Positions 55,969 through 64,000 of a DNA stretch of 64,000 nt are shown here, piece by piece. This stretch comes from GWE2-40-63 sp041664345 (GTDB lineage Bacteria; Bacteroidota; Bacteroidia; Bacteroidales; SZUA-534): contig JBAYKX010000017.1 of NCBI GenBank assembly GCA_041664345.1, forward strand, positions 30,786-94,785, read 5' to 3'. Under the pieces are notes generated by a model, which saw only the letters and a list, made by a program, of their open reading frames with translations, did not search any database and had not been told where the DNA came from. Numbering within the stretch: position 1 is the stretch's first letter; every line of letters starts with the position of its first letter. Both the position numbers and the translations under genes were made by a program.

Positions 55969-56113
55969 AGCAATTGTTTTTGCAAAAATAGTGTTATCAT
56001 TTCATAATTCAGCATTCATTGGCTTTTGGTATACATTTTATAAAAGAATCCGGAATAAAGTTTATTTTTGAAGGTGCAATTATCAACTATTTCATTGATT
56101 GTATATCAATGTC

Positions 56114-56228
56114 GTTTAGTTAAGAATCATCTTTTTAACGCTTCCAGGTCTATCGACGGTGGAAGGTTATTTCGACTGACCTGGTAGCGTTCGCAGAACC
56201 TGCCAGCGTCAAAAAACCTTAACTAAAC
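56114..56228. repeat. Nested palindromic element upstream of the MBL hydrolase gene
   Basis: GTTTAGTTAAG at 56114-56124 is matched exactly by its reverse complement at 56218-56228. Inside, AACGCTTCCAGGTC (56137-56150) is matched with one mismatch at 56178-56191. The element is GC-richer than its surroundings and has MITE-like geometry, with no coding content. Confidence 0.8.
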
Positions 56229-56284
56229 AACATTAGATTGTAAATTGAAATATTAGTGTAAACAGAATTTTTAATATCCAAACA

Positions 56285-56923
56285 ATGAACTACAAAACCT
56301 TTATATTCAGCCCTTTTCAGGAAAACACCTATCTGCTTTATGACGATTCCAAGGAATGTGTAATCGTTGATCCGGGGAACTTTTATCCACAGGAGAATCA
56401 AACGTTGGATGCTTTTATAACCGAAAACAACCTGAAGCCCGTTTACATCATTCAAACACACAACCATTTGGACCACCTGTTTGGTACACAATACCTTGCT
56501 GATAAATACCAAATACCGCTTGCCTGCCATGCCGATGAGGTTTTTTGGATTGAAAACTTCAAAAAAACGTGTGCCGGCTATGGGTTAGCCATTGAAACCC
56601 AGCCTCCTTTGCCATCAACCTTTTTAACCGATGGAATGGTCTTCATTTTTGGAAATACCCAACTAAAAGTAATTCATGTACCGGGCCATTCAGCCGGTGG
56701 TGTGGCTTTTTATAATGCTGTTGATGGATTGCTCTTTTGTGGTGACATTTTGTTCAACGACAGCATTGGCCGTGCCGATTTGCCGGGTGGCGATTACGAC
56801 CAATTGATTGATGGCATTAAAACTAAACTGCTGGTACTACCGGAAGAAACCAAAGTATTTTCTGGCCATGGGCCAGCCACCACCATTGGGAAAGAGAAAA
56901 AAAGCAATCCTTTTTTAAGATAA
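56285..56923 (+). CDS. MBL-fold metallo-hydrolase, glyoxalase II-like
   Basis: 212 residues. The zinc-binding THNHLDH motif, HVPGHSAGG, the bridging Asp in CGDILFNDSIGRAD and the late His of FSGHGPATT make a full metal site. The GRADLPGGD segment is typical of YcbL/GloB-like hydrolases, which cleave S-lactoylglutathione or similar thioesters. The physiological substrate here is unknown. A MOSC-domain gene follows after 22 bases. Confidence 0.9.
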   Translation: MNYKTFIFSPFQENTYLLYDDSKECVIVDPGNFYPQENQTLDAFITENNLKPVYIIQTHNHLDHLFGTQYLADKYQIPLACHADEVFWIENFKKTCAGYGLAIETQPPLPSTFLTDGMVFIFGNTQLKVIHVPGHSAGGVAFYNAVDGLLFCGDILFNDSIGRADLPGGDYDQLIDGIKTKLLVLPEETKVFSGHGPATTIGKEKKSNPFLR

Positions 56924-56945
56924 TTTAACCCTAAAAGGCTCCGCC

Positions 56946-57590
56946 ATGAAAGTAATCTCAACCAACATAGGAGAAAAAACCCTGATAAAATGGCGGGGAA
57001 AAGAGGTTACTACTGGTATTTATAAAAATCCGGTTAATTACCCCATACTTCTCGGATTAACCGATGTAACCGATGATGTAGTTATCGATCGCCGGTATCA
57101 TGGAGGCGCTGACAAAGCCTGTTACCTTTATGCTGCGGATCATTACCCGTTTTGGAAAGAAAAATTCCCCAAACTTGAGTGGCAATGGGGAATGTTTGGT
57201 GAAAATATTACGATGGAAGGGTTGGATGAATCGAAGATACATATTGGAGACATTTACCAATTAGGCAAAGCATTAGTCCAAATATCACAACCCCGGCAAC
57301 CTTGTTTTAAGTTGGGTATCAGGCTTAAAAACCCCATGGCCGTAAAACAGTTTGTGGCCGCAGGTAAACCCGGAGCATACGTTCGGGTTCTGGAGTCGGG
57401 TTTGGTTTCTGTAAATGATGCCATGGAACTAATCGAAAGAAAACCGGCAAACTTTACCCTGAAAGAGGTTTTTCATTTATTATACCATGGCTGCCAGCAG
57501 GTGGAACAGGTTAAAAGAACGCTGCAAATGCCTGAACTGGCGGAAAGCTGCAGAAACGATTTAAAAAAGCAGATTAGAGCTGATGAATAA
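56946..57590 (+). CDS. MOSC-domain protein, YiiM-like
   Basis: 214 residues. The MOSC core shows VVIDRRYHGGADKACY, GMFGENITMEGLDE and the cysteine segment ISQPRQPCFKLGIR, which is the molybdenum-cofactor site of the family. YiiM relatives reduce N-hydroxylated compounds. The C-terminal ~50 residues match the usual YiiM tail. It is probably in an operon with the MBL hydrolase gene. Confidence 0.9.
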   Translation: MKVISTNIGEKTLIKWRGKEVTTGIYKNPVNYPILLGLTDVTDDVVIDRRYHGGADKACYLYAADHYPFWKEKFPKLEWQWGMFGENITMEGLDESKIHIGDIYQLGKALVQISQPRQPCFKLGIRLKNPMAVKQFVAAGKPGAYVRVLESGLVSVNDAMELIERKPANFTLKEVFHLLYHGCQQVEQVKRTLQMPELAESCRNDLKKQIRADE

Positions 57591-57732
57591 AAGGATTCGG
57601 AAATTTTAACATTTAGCTACGTTCTATTATTAACAGCAAAATTGAAATTTATTTTCCACTTTCGAAATGGAAAAATAAATCATTTTTTTGCCAAAAGCAT
57701 TCTGATATATTGGGGATATTTTTTTTTTAATA

Positions 57733-57778
57733 TTAGCCTGTAAGGCTAAAAGAACATAGCCCGGTGCAACGCACCGGG
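57733..57778. repeat. Two adjacent REP-like hairpins
   Basis: TTAGCC/GGCTAA (57733-57749) and CCCGGTGC/GCACCGGG with an AAC loop (57760-57778), preceded by ATAG as in the AGCCC units near 23564. The remaining ~400 bases between the MOSC and PLD-like genes hold nothing else I can identify. Confidence 0.75.
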
Positions 57779-57989
57779 TGTATAAATTACAAATAGTTAT
57801 CGGCGCAAGCAATACTATAAATAAGTAAGCAAATGAATTATGCGCCGAAATTCTGAAATTTCTAGTAAATGCGGTTAATAAGAACTTAACATAACCAATT
57901 CAATATTGTATGAAATTGTATCGGAATAAGTTTGCTATTTCCCTACAGATTTTTGACTACTTAATTTTACAAGAGGAATTTCTATCTGA

Positions 57990-58667
57990 CTAATTAGCCG
58001 CTTTCATTTCATTCCACAACCGCTCAAATTCAGTCCGATATTGAGCTACTATATCGAAGTTTGTAGTTACCAACAAATTTTCCTGATTGTGTTTTACTGC
58101 CGTGTAGGTCCAATTAAAACTGCCGGTAAAAATCATCCGTGAATCAATGACTCCAAATTTATTGTGCATGTGATAGCGCGATTTATCGGTCCGCAATGGA
58201 ATTCCTAATTTACGTAAATCATTAATACAAGAACCCGCATCATACTGCTTTTCGTCATCGGTAAGTATCCTCATCTGTATGCCTCGATGGAATGCCAATT
58301 CCAACTCTTTTGCCAACTCCTGATGAGTTATGGTAAATATGCACAAATCAATGGTATGCTCAGCATTTTTAATCAGTTCCATCATGGCTTCCGGAATATC
58401 GCTCCCCGGACTAAAAAACACCTGATGGTATCGGAAAGCATATTTTTCGATGGACATATAACAGTTTTCCAACCAATAAACTACTTCGGTTGCTGACAAC
58501 TTAACTGAGAGCTTTTTGGCTTCATTAAACAGCAATATTTTCAGGTCACCTTTACCGGCGCGGTTTAAATGGTTGAGCTTAAAAATAAGCTCCTCATTCA
58601 AGGCTAGTTTATTAGGTTCTCCAGCTTGTGAAACAAAATAAGCCGCTATTTCATGCACGGAATCCAT
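57990..58667 (-). CDS. Phospholipase D-like (single HKD) protein
   Basis: About 225 residues from ATG 58667, two bases after the upstream stop; TTG 58673 is an alternative. The N-terminal ~85 residues are helical and unrecognised. The rest is one PLD domain with HNKFGVID and GSFNWTYTAVKHNQEN, as in single-HKD nucleases and lipases that dimerise (Nuc, mitoPLD/FAM83 type). There is no signal peptide. Coupling to the secreted unknown protein upstream is likely; function unclear. Confidence 0.85.
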   Translation of the reverse strand: MDSVHEIAAYFVSQAGEPNKLALNEELIFKLNHLNRAGKGDLKILLFNEAKKLSVKLSATEVVYWLENCYMSIEKYAFRYHQVFFSPGSDIPEAMMELIKNAEHTIDLCIFTITHQELAKELELAFHRGIQMRILTDDEKQYDAGSCINDLRKLGIPLRTDKSRYHMHNKFGVIDSRMIFTGSFNWTYTAVKHNQENLLVTTNFDIVAQYRTEFERLWNEMKAAN

Positions 58668-58669
58668 AC

Positions 58670-59869
58670 TCAATTGGCTACCACAACAATTATAAAACCG
58701 GCCACAAAACCGATACCTGCACTCAACAAACTGTTTTTAATTATCTTTTTCTTTACACCCTCTTGATAACCCATCAAATAGGAATCAGTTGGATTGGAAA
58801 TGGGTGTTTTGTTTTTTAATTTATCCACATTGGGCGACAGCACACCGCTCAAACCTATATATGCCGTTGGTATAAGAATTCCAATTGGCACGGGCATAGT
58901 ACTTTCGCCCAGTTTAACTTCCGGACTTGGAACAAGAGCCCCCAAAACCCCAGAACTAAAACTGCCAATCATCAATAAGGGTGAAGGACGGTAGGTTTTT
59001 GCATCCGACAACCCAATTAAATAATCTTTCATTTCAACCTTGCTAAAGGTTTCTCCAATTTCTTGTTGAGGATGATATAGTATAACCTCATTGGCAACTT
59101 TTCCTTGAAATGAATATACCTCATCGGTAAAAAAATGCTTTTCCTTGCCTTTTGAATTAAAATATGATACTCTTGGATTATACTCATCTATAGAATCTAG
59201 GACAAAATTCATTGAATTAATTCGTTTACCATTCAACAACCATATAGTTTTTATTTGAAATATGTTATTTTGACTTTTAATAATTTTATTATTCTCAATA
59301 TTCTTTGTCATGGAGGAGTCAAATGAACGCTTTTCTTCATTTTGATCATTAATCATTTCAATAATTTTCACCAAATCAGCGTATTTATACTGTTTGTTTT
59401 TCACCTTTTCTATCCATTCAGGATTATCATGAAAAACACATGTGAAATCTTTTTTAAAGTGAAACTTTCGGATACCAAAAAAATCCCCATCCTTAATTGC
59501 ATAATACTTTTTCCTAACCCCTGTTGGATAATAATATCCATTAGCACCATAAACTATCTGAAAATGACGATTTAATAAAAGTGTTATTTTCCCTTGTACA
59601 ACAAGTTCAAGAAATCTCTTATCATAGCTAAAAAACTTTCTTTCTTTAATCTTATATTCTTTAATCATGTCGGGAGAATAATTTAACTTCTCAGTTTCCT
59701 TTCTAAGAACAATTTTATTATGCTTCCTAAAATCTTTAATATCTTTTATCTGCCCCAAAATGGTGTCGTTGTTATATGTAATAACATAACCATCAAAATA
59801 ATTTGACTTTTGAGAAAACAAGAAATTTGAAACAGTCAAAATATAAATAAATAGCATTAATCGTTTCAT
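58670..59869 (-). CDS. Secreted/membrane protein of unknown function
   Basis: About 399 residues from ATG 59869. Signal peptide near residues 1-20 (ending FLFSQK), then beta-rich sequence containing GYVITYNNDTILGQIKD, a pattern common in Bacteroidota envelope proteins. Near the C-terminus are two hydrophobic stretches (VPIGILIPTAYIGLSGVL and the last ~20 residues, ending in FIIVVVAN). I do not recognise a domain. It is encoded directly before the PLD-like protein. Confidence 0.75.
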   Translation of the reverse strand: MKRLMLFIYILTVSNFLFSQKSNYFDGYVITYNNDTILGQIKDIKDFRKHNKIVLRKETEKLNYSPDMIKEYKIKERKFFSYDKRFLELVVQGKITLLLNRHFQIVYGANGYYYPTGVRKKYYAIKDGDFFGIRKFHFKKDFTCVFHDNPEWIEKVKNKQYKYADLVKIIEMINDQNEEKRSFDSSMTKNIENNKIIKSQNNIFQIKTIWLLNGKRINSMNFVLDSIDEYNPRVSYFNSKGKEKHFFTDEVYSFQGKVANEVILYHPQQEIGETFSKVEMKDYLIGLSDAKTYRPSPLLMIGSFSSGVLGALVPSPEVKLGESTMPVPIGILIPTAYIGLSGVLSPNVDKLKNKTPISNPTDSYLMGYQEGVKKKIIKNSLLSAGIGFVAGFIIVVVAN

Positions 59870-60111
59870 AAGCAAAGTGTAAAACATTAAATTAAAAAAT
59901 CGTATATATTATTCATTATTAAATAGTTAAAATGCTCTAGTGGTAAATTTCATTTTTTTACCTTCAATTTTAGATTTCACTATTTTCACCAAAACTAAAA
60001 ATAAAACTTCGCTTGTATAACCTTTTACCATTTTTTCTGCGGATATCTGGTATAATGATTAAAATAAATATTGTTGTGTTGGATATTTAAAATGCATATT
60101 TTCAGTATAAG

Positions 60112-60285
60112 CTGAAGTTAAAAAATATCGATCGCCGTGTGCGAGGGCTCCCCGCGATATAGTGCGGAATTTAACGTTTTATAGCTAAGCCGGGCATGCT
60201 TGTGGGTATAAAACGCTAAATTCGGAAATCGCGGTGATTTTTGGTTCTTTTCATCCAGGAAAAGAACAAATAGAAAAAATATTAG
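60112..60285. repeat. Dispersed palindromic repeat, copy 2
   Basis: Near-identical to 12221-12396, in the same orientation relative to the plus strand. It has the same long imperfect stem (GAATTTAACGTTTTATA with its near-complement and CCGCGAT/ATCGCGG) and the GTTCTTTTC/GAAAAGAAC hairpin at 60244-60267. Differences cluster in the loops and flanks. Confidence 0.85.
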
Positions 60286-60530
60286 TTGAACTCATGCTTA
60301 TTTTCAGTATTAGTTCAATTTGCGGTTTGAATGTAATCTAAAAATATTACTTCCATGCTTTTTCTGCACCTAAAAAAATACTTAGCCATAAAAGAGATTA
60401 TATCTCAATCTTAATGATACTTTTCAAAAAAAGTTTCAGCAAGCTAACTATTTTTCCTTTGCTATTAAACATGTTAATAAAATAGTGATATAAAAGGCAG
60501 CAATGGTTAAATGATTTAATTTTACCCCCA

Positions 60531-60538
60531 TATATTTG
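60531..60538 (+). promoter_or_regulatory. -7 box TATATTTG upstream of gcvP
   Basis: TAnnTTTG match 31 bases before the ATG; no clear -33 TTTG. Confidence 0.45.
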
Positions 60539-60569
60539 TAACTTAAATGTAATTCAAAAATAATATATT

Positions 60570-63437
60570 ATGACCATTCATAATTTCCTTTCAAGGCACA
60601 TCGGACCTCGAAATACCGACATTGATGAGATGTTATCCAGCATCGGGGTTTCCTCACTCGATGAATTAATAAATCAGACCATTCCTTCTGATATTCGTTT
60701 GCCGAAGCCTTTATCTATAGGCGAGCCCATGTCGGAATACGAATACCTGAACCACTTGAAAGAAATTGCTGGTAAAAACAAGTTATACAAATCCTACATT
60801 GGAATGGGGTATTACAACACCATTACTCCATCGGTTATTTTACGGAATATTTTCGAAAACCCCAGTTGGTACACTTCCTACACCCCTTACCAAGCTGAAA
60901 TTTCACAAGGTCGTTTGGAAGGGTTGTTGAATTATCAAACTATGGTGATGAGCCTTACCGGGATGGAGATAGCCAACTCATCGCTTTTGGACGAAGCTAC
61001 GGCTGCTGCCGAAGCTATTATTATGATGTTCAACAAACGCGACCGTGCTTTTATAAAAAACGAAGGCAACCAACTATTTGTGGATGAAAAGATTTTTCCG
61101 CAAACATTGGATGTTTTAATCACCCGTGCTGAGCCACTAGGAATTCAGATAATAACCGGTGATTATAAAAAGTTTGCTTTTACCGATAAAATATTTGGTG
61201 CTATTGTACAATATCCAAATTCCAATGGCTCCATTGAAGACTACCGGGAATTTGTAACATCAGCCCACACCAACAACAGCTTGGTAACCGTGGTTGCCGA
61301 TTTACTGAGTCTTGCCATTTTGGTTCCTCCGGGCGAATGGTGTGCCGATATTGTATGCGGAACTACCCAACGCTTTGGAATACCCATGGGATATGGCGGC
61401 CCACATGCTGCCTATTTTGCTACCCGCGACAGCTTAAAGAGGAGCATGCCTGGACGTATCATTGGGGTTTCAATTGACCGTAATGGTAACAAAGCATTGC
61501 GTATGGCCCTGCAAACCCGCGAGCAACATATAAAACGCGAAAAAGCTACTTCAAATATCTGCACCGCTCAGGCATTACTGGCAAACATGGCTGGAATGTA
61601 TGCCGTTTATCACGGACCCGAAGGAATAAAAGGCATTGCTCACCACATCAACCATTTAGCCGGTTTATTAAACAATGCATTGAAATCTATCGGAATAACT
61701 CAGGAAAACGAAAATTTCTTTGATACATTAAGGATTAAGCTTACCAGCACCGATGCTAATCAATTGATTACTCTGGGACACAACGAAAAAATGAATTTCC
61801 GTTATGTGGATGAAAAAACTATTGGAATTAGTATTGATGAAACTACCACCATTAAAGATATAAATGCCATACTAAATGTAATTGCCCTTTCTTGCAAAAA
61901 AGAGGCTAAACCCATTGTTGACCAAGATGAACATATCCATTTTGACGAGGTTTTTTTACGTAATAGTCCCATTCTTGAAGAAAAAGTGTTCAATAAATAC
62001 CGTTCAGAAACAGAAATGATGCGGTACATTAAAAAACTGGAACGAAAAGACATTTCACTAACTCACTCCATGATATCTTTGGGCTCATGCACCATGAAGC
62101 TAAATCCCGCAACTACCATGTTGCCGCTAAGTTGGCCTGAATTTGCCAACATTCACCCGTTTGTTCCCAAAGATCAAGCGGAAGGATATCAACTACTTAT
62201 TGCTGAACTGGAACAAGATTTAGCAACCATTACCGGATTTTCAGCCATATCTCTGCAACCTAATTCAGGTGCCGCTGGCGAATATGCTGGGTTAATGGTG
62301 ATTCGCGAATACCATAAATCGAGAGGTGAAGGGCATCGGAACGTAATATTGATTCCAGCTTCGGCTCATGGTACCAATCCTGCCAGTGCTGCTATGGCCG
62401 GCGGAACTGTAGTGGTGGTGGCCTGCGACGAAAAAGGCAATGTCGATATCAACGATTTGAAAAACAAAGCTCAGGAATACGGTAAAAACCTGAATGCCTT
62501 TATGATTACTTACCCATCAACTCATGGGGTTTTTGAAACCGAAATCCGAGCTATGATAGACATCATACATAATCAGGGTGGACAAGTCTTTATGGATGGT
62601 GCCAACATGAATGCCCAGGTTGGATTAACCAGTCCGGGATTCATTGGAGCCGATGTATGCCATTTGAATTTACACAAAACCTTTGCTATACCCCATGGGG
62701 GAGGTGGTCCGGGTGTTGGACCCATTGGCGTTGCCAAACATTTGGTTCCATTTTTACCCAGCCACAGCGCTTTACAACCTGGAGAAAAACGGAGTATGAA
62801 TGCCATTTCAGCGGCTCCTTACGGAAGTGCCATGGTTTTGCCCATTACCCACGCATACATTAAAATGCTAGGTGCTGAAGGACTTGCTTATTCAACTAAA
62901 ATGGCCATTTTAAATGCTAACTATCTGGTTCACCGGCTAAAAGATAATTTTGGTATCTTATACAGGGGAGCCAATGGAAGGGTTGGACATGAAATGATTG
63001 TTGATTGCCGCCATTTTAGAAATGAATTTGGTATTGAAACCATTGATATTGCCAAGCGGTTGATGGACTATGGCTTCCATGCTCCTACGTTATCGTTCCC
63101 GGTTCATGAAACACTGATGATTGAACCTACCGAAAGTGAAAGCAAAGAAGAACTCGATCGGTTTGTAGAAGCCTTAGAATCAATTATGGAAGAAATAATG
63201 GAAATAAAAGCGGGTACTGCCGATGCTAAAGACAATTTATTGAAAAATGCCCCTCACACAGCTATAGAAGCCACTGATGAATGCTGGGATCATCCGTATA
63301 GCCGCCATCGGGCTGCTTATCCGTTGGATTGGGTAACCCACAACAAATTTTGGCCCTCGATAGCCCGTGTGGATGATGGTTACGGCGACCGGAACTTGGT
63401 TTGTTCCTGTGCCCCCATTTCAGATTATCTCGATTAA
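60570..63437 (+). CDS. gcvP: Glycine dehydrogenase (decarboxylating), P protein
   Basis: 955 residues, the single-chain form of the P protein (N-terminal and C-terminal halves fused). RHIGPR near the start, GMGYYNTITPSVILRNIFEN and the PLP-lysine region NLHKTFAIPHGGGGPGVGP (around residue 700) are diagnostic. It decarboxylates glycine and loads the aminomethyl group onto lipoyl-GcvH. It stands alone; gcvT and gcvH are not in the window. Confidence 0.97.
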   Translation: MTIHNFLSRHIGPRNTDIDEMLSSIGVSSLDELINQTIPSDIRLPKPLSIGEPMSEYEYLNHLKEIAGKNKLYKSYIGMGYYNTITPSVILRNIFENPSWYTSYTPYQAEISQGRLEGLLNYQTMVMSLTGMEIANSSLLDEATAAAEAIIMMFNKRDRAFIKNEGNQLFVDEKIFPQTLDVLITRAEPLGIQIITGDYKKFAFTDKIFGAIVQYPNSNGSIEDYREFVTSAHTNNSLVTVVADLLSLAILVPPGEWCADIVCGTTQRFGIPMGYGGPHAAYFATRDSLKRSMPGRIIGVSIDRNGNKALRMALQTREQHIKREKATSNICTAQALLANMAGMYAVYHGPEGIKGIAHHINHLAGLLNNALKSIGITQENENFFDTLRIKLTSTDANQLITLGHNEKMNFRYVDEKTIGISIDETTTIKDINAILNVIALSCKKEAKPIVDQDEHIHFDEVFLRNSPILEEKVFNKYRSETEMMRYIKKLERKDISLTHSMISLGSCTMKLNPATTMLPLSWPEFANIHPFVPKDQAEGYQLLIAELEQDLATITGFSAISLQPNSGAAGEYAGLMVIREYHKSRGEGHRNVILIPASAHGTNPASAAMAGGTVVVVACDEKGNVDINDLKNKAQEYGKNLNAFMITYPSTHGVFETEIRAMIDIIHNQGGQVFMDGANMNAQVGLTSPGFIGADVCHLNLHKTFAIPHGGGGPGVGPIGVAKHLVPFLPSHSALQPGEKRSMNAISAAPYGSAMVLPITHAYIKMLGAEGLAYSTKMAILNANYLVHRLKDNFGILYRGANGRVGHEMIVDCRHFRNEFGIETIDIAKRLMDYGFHAPTLSFPVHETLMIEPTESESKEELDRFVEALESIMEEIMEIKAGTADAKDNLLKNAPHTAIEATDECWDHPYSRHRAAYPLDWVTHNKFWPSIARVDDGYGDRNLVCSCAPISDYLD

Positions 63438-63461
63438 GAAAAATACTATATTTGAATAGAG

Positions 63462-63490
63462 AAAGCCTGGTATTTTTATCAGGCTTTTTT
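63462..63490 (+). terminator. Intrinsic terminator after gcvP
   Basis: AAAGCCTG/CAGGCTTT stem, 11-base AT-rich loop, then TTTTTT. It touches the end of the convergent pspC-like gene, so it may serve both. Confidence 0.88.
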
Positions 63491-63686
63491 AATACCTAAT
63501 GGGTTCAACAGGCATAACTATCCATAGGATAATATAGACCAAAATTCCAGGGAAACCAGCACTTAAAATACTTACCAAAGCGTATAGCACCCTAATTAAG
63601 GTAACATCCCAACCGAGCCATTCGGCTAATCCGGCGCATACTCCAGCTATAATTTTATTCCTCGAACGGGTTAATCGTGGATTCAT
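63489..63686 (-). CDS. PspC-domain membrane protein
   Basis: 65 residues forming one PspC domain: RSRNKIIAGVCAGLAEWLGW followed by a hydrophobic helix ending in IILWIVMP. Such short PspC proteins occur widely in Bacteroidota and are linked to envelope stress. No psp partner genes are visible. It is convergent with gcvP. Confidence 0.88.
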   Translation of the reverse strand: MNPRLTRSRNKIIAGVCAGLAEWLGWDVTLIRVLYALVSILSAGFPGILVYIILWIVMPVEPIRY

Positions 63687-64000
63687 ATATTCAATGGTTT
63701 TAGTTTGAGTATAAAATTAAAGAAAAATCGTAACTACTCAACTCCCTAAAAATAAAAAATGTTCAATACCAAACAAACAACTATCAATGCTCAAGTAATC
63801 GGATTTGCCAAATGCTTAGTATCCTATTTTTTCGGTACTGATTTTCTTTACTTCCTTGGCCGTTTTCTTTCTTTATTTCACAAATTCAATTAGTAAATGC
63901 GACAAAGATTGATTTTTCTCTCTTTCCGTAATGGAGCATAGCGAAATGAAGGAAAGAGAGAAAAGCCCGAAAAGCATTTTCTCTCTTAATGCAAATGTTC
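63687..64000. other. Non-coding end of the window with a strong hairpin
   Basis: No gene is visible. A perfect 14-bp inverted repeat (TTTTCTCTCTTTCC at 63914-63927 and its complement at 63951-63964) surrounds a 23-base loop, and the TTTTCTCTCTT arm recurs once more at 63979-63989. Confidence 0.6.

Larger units (their letters stand above)
59888..60569. other. Non-coding region before gcvP
   Basis: About 680 bases without a gene. It contains palindromic repeat copy 2 and, near gcvP, a TATATTTG box. The rest is AT-rich with no structure I can support. Confidence 0.6.

Overview
The window looks like a chromosomal segment of a Bacteroidota bacterium, probably Bacteroidales/Marinilabiliales-like. 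The signs are AT-rich DNA, promoters of the TTTG-N17..20-TAnnTTTG type, almost no Shine-Dalgarno sequences, a type IX secretion C-terminal domain, a DUF4783 protein beside nadC, and a complex I operon of the 11-subunit type (nuoABCDHIJKLMN without nuoEFG).

Layout. 1-664: 3' end of a heptose-7-phosphate kinase gene (hddA). 770-9646: seven tightly coupled minus-strand genes forming an unrecognised biosynthetic operon, with a fold-type III PLP decarboxylase homologue, two GNAT acyltransferases and four cobalamin-type radical SAM proteins. 9822-9963: a second, diverged copy of the hddA 3' end, so the operon sits between two hddA tails. 10090-10742: HigBA toxin-antitoxin. 10833-12120: gmhA and hddC, the rest of the GDP-heptose pathway. 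12121-13251: non-coding, with a palindromic dispersed repeat whose second copy is at 60112. 13252-23430: nuo operon plus a small unknown gene. 23564-24450: a REP-associated tyrosine transposase with flanking repeats. 24462-33390: GH13 amylase, asparagine synthetase, PgeF, a TPR-SpoIIE phosphatase and a C1 peptidase. 33615-39054: transaldolase, Sua5-like protein, two glycosyltransferases, an O-antigen ligase-like protein and a T9SS substrate. 39232-45971: PerM-like transporter, two rhomboids, MutL, tRNA-Glu, S20 and RadC. 46002-55968: NtrY-like kinase, RlmH, DUF4783-NadC-YihY-RlpA operon and MutS2. 56285-63686: MBL hydrolase, MOSC protein, PLD-like protein, GcvP and PspC.

The most unusual locus is the radical SAM operon. 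Its decarboxylase homologue carries Met where the PLP-binding lysine belongs, and a Thr at the usual catalytic Cys position. No NRPS, PKS, carrier protein or evident peptide precursor is nearby. The GNAT types and the hydrophobic tail of the last radical SAM protein make a lipid or amine-containing envelope metabolite conceivable, but the product cannot be read from the sequence.

Several conserved genes are broken by small lesions: single-base losses in nuoL, pgeF, mutL and mutS2, one in the hddA remnant, and an in-frame TGA in nuoD. The five losses are all one-base contractions of short homopolymers. That suggests sequencing or assembly error, although a broken mutL could also produce such a pattern.
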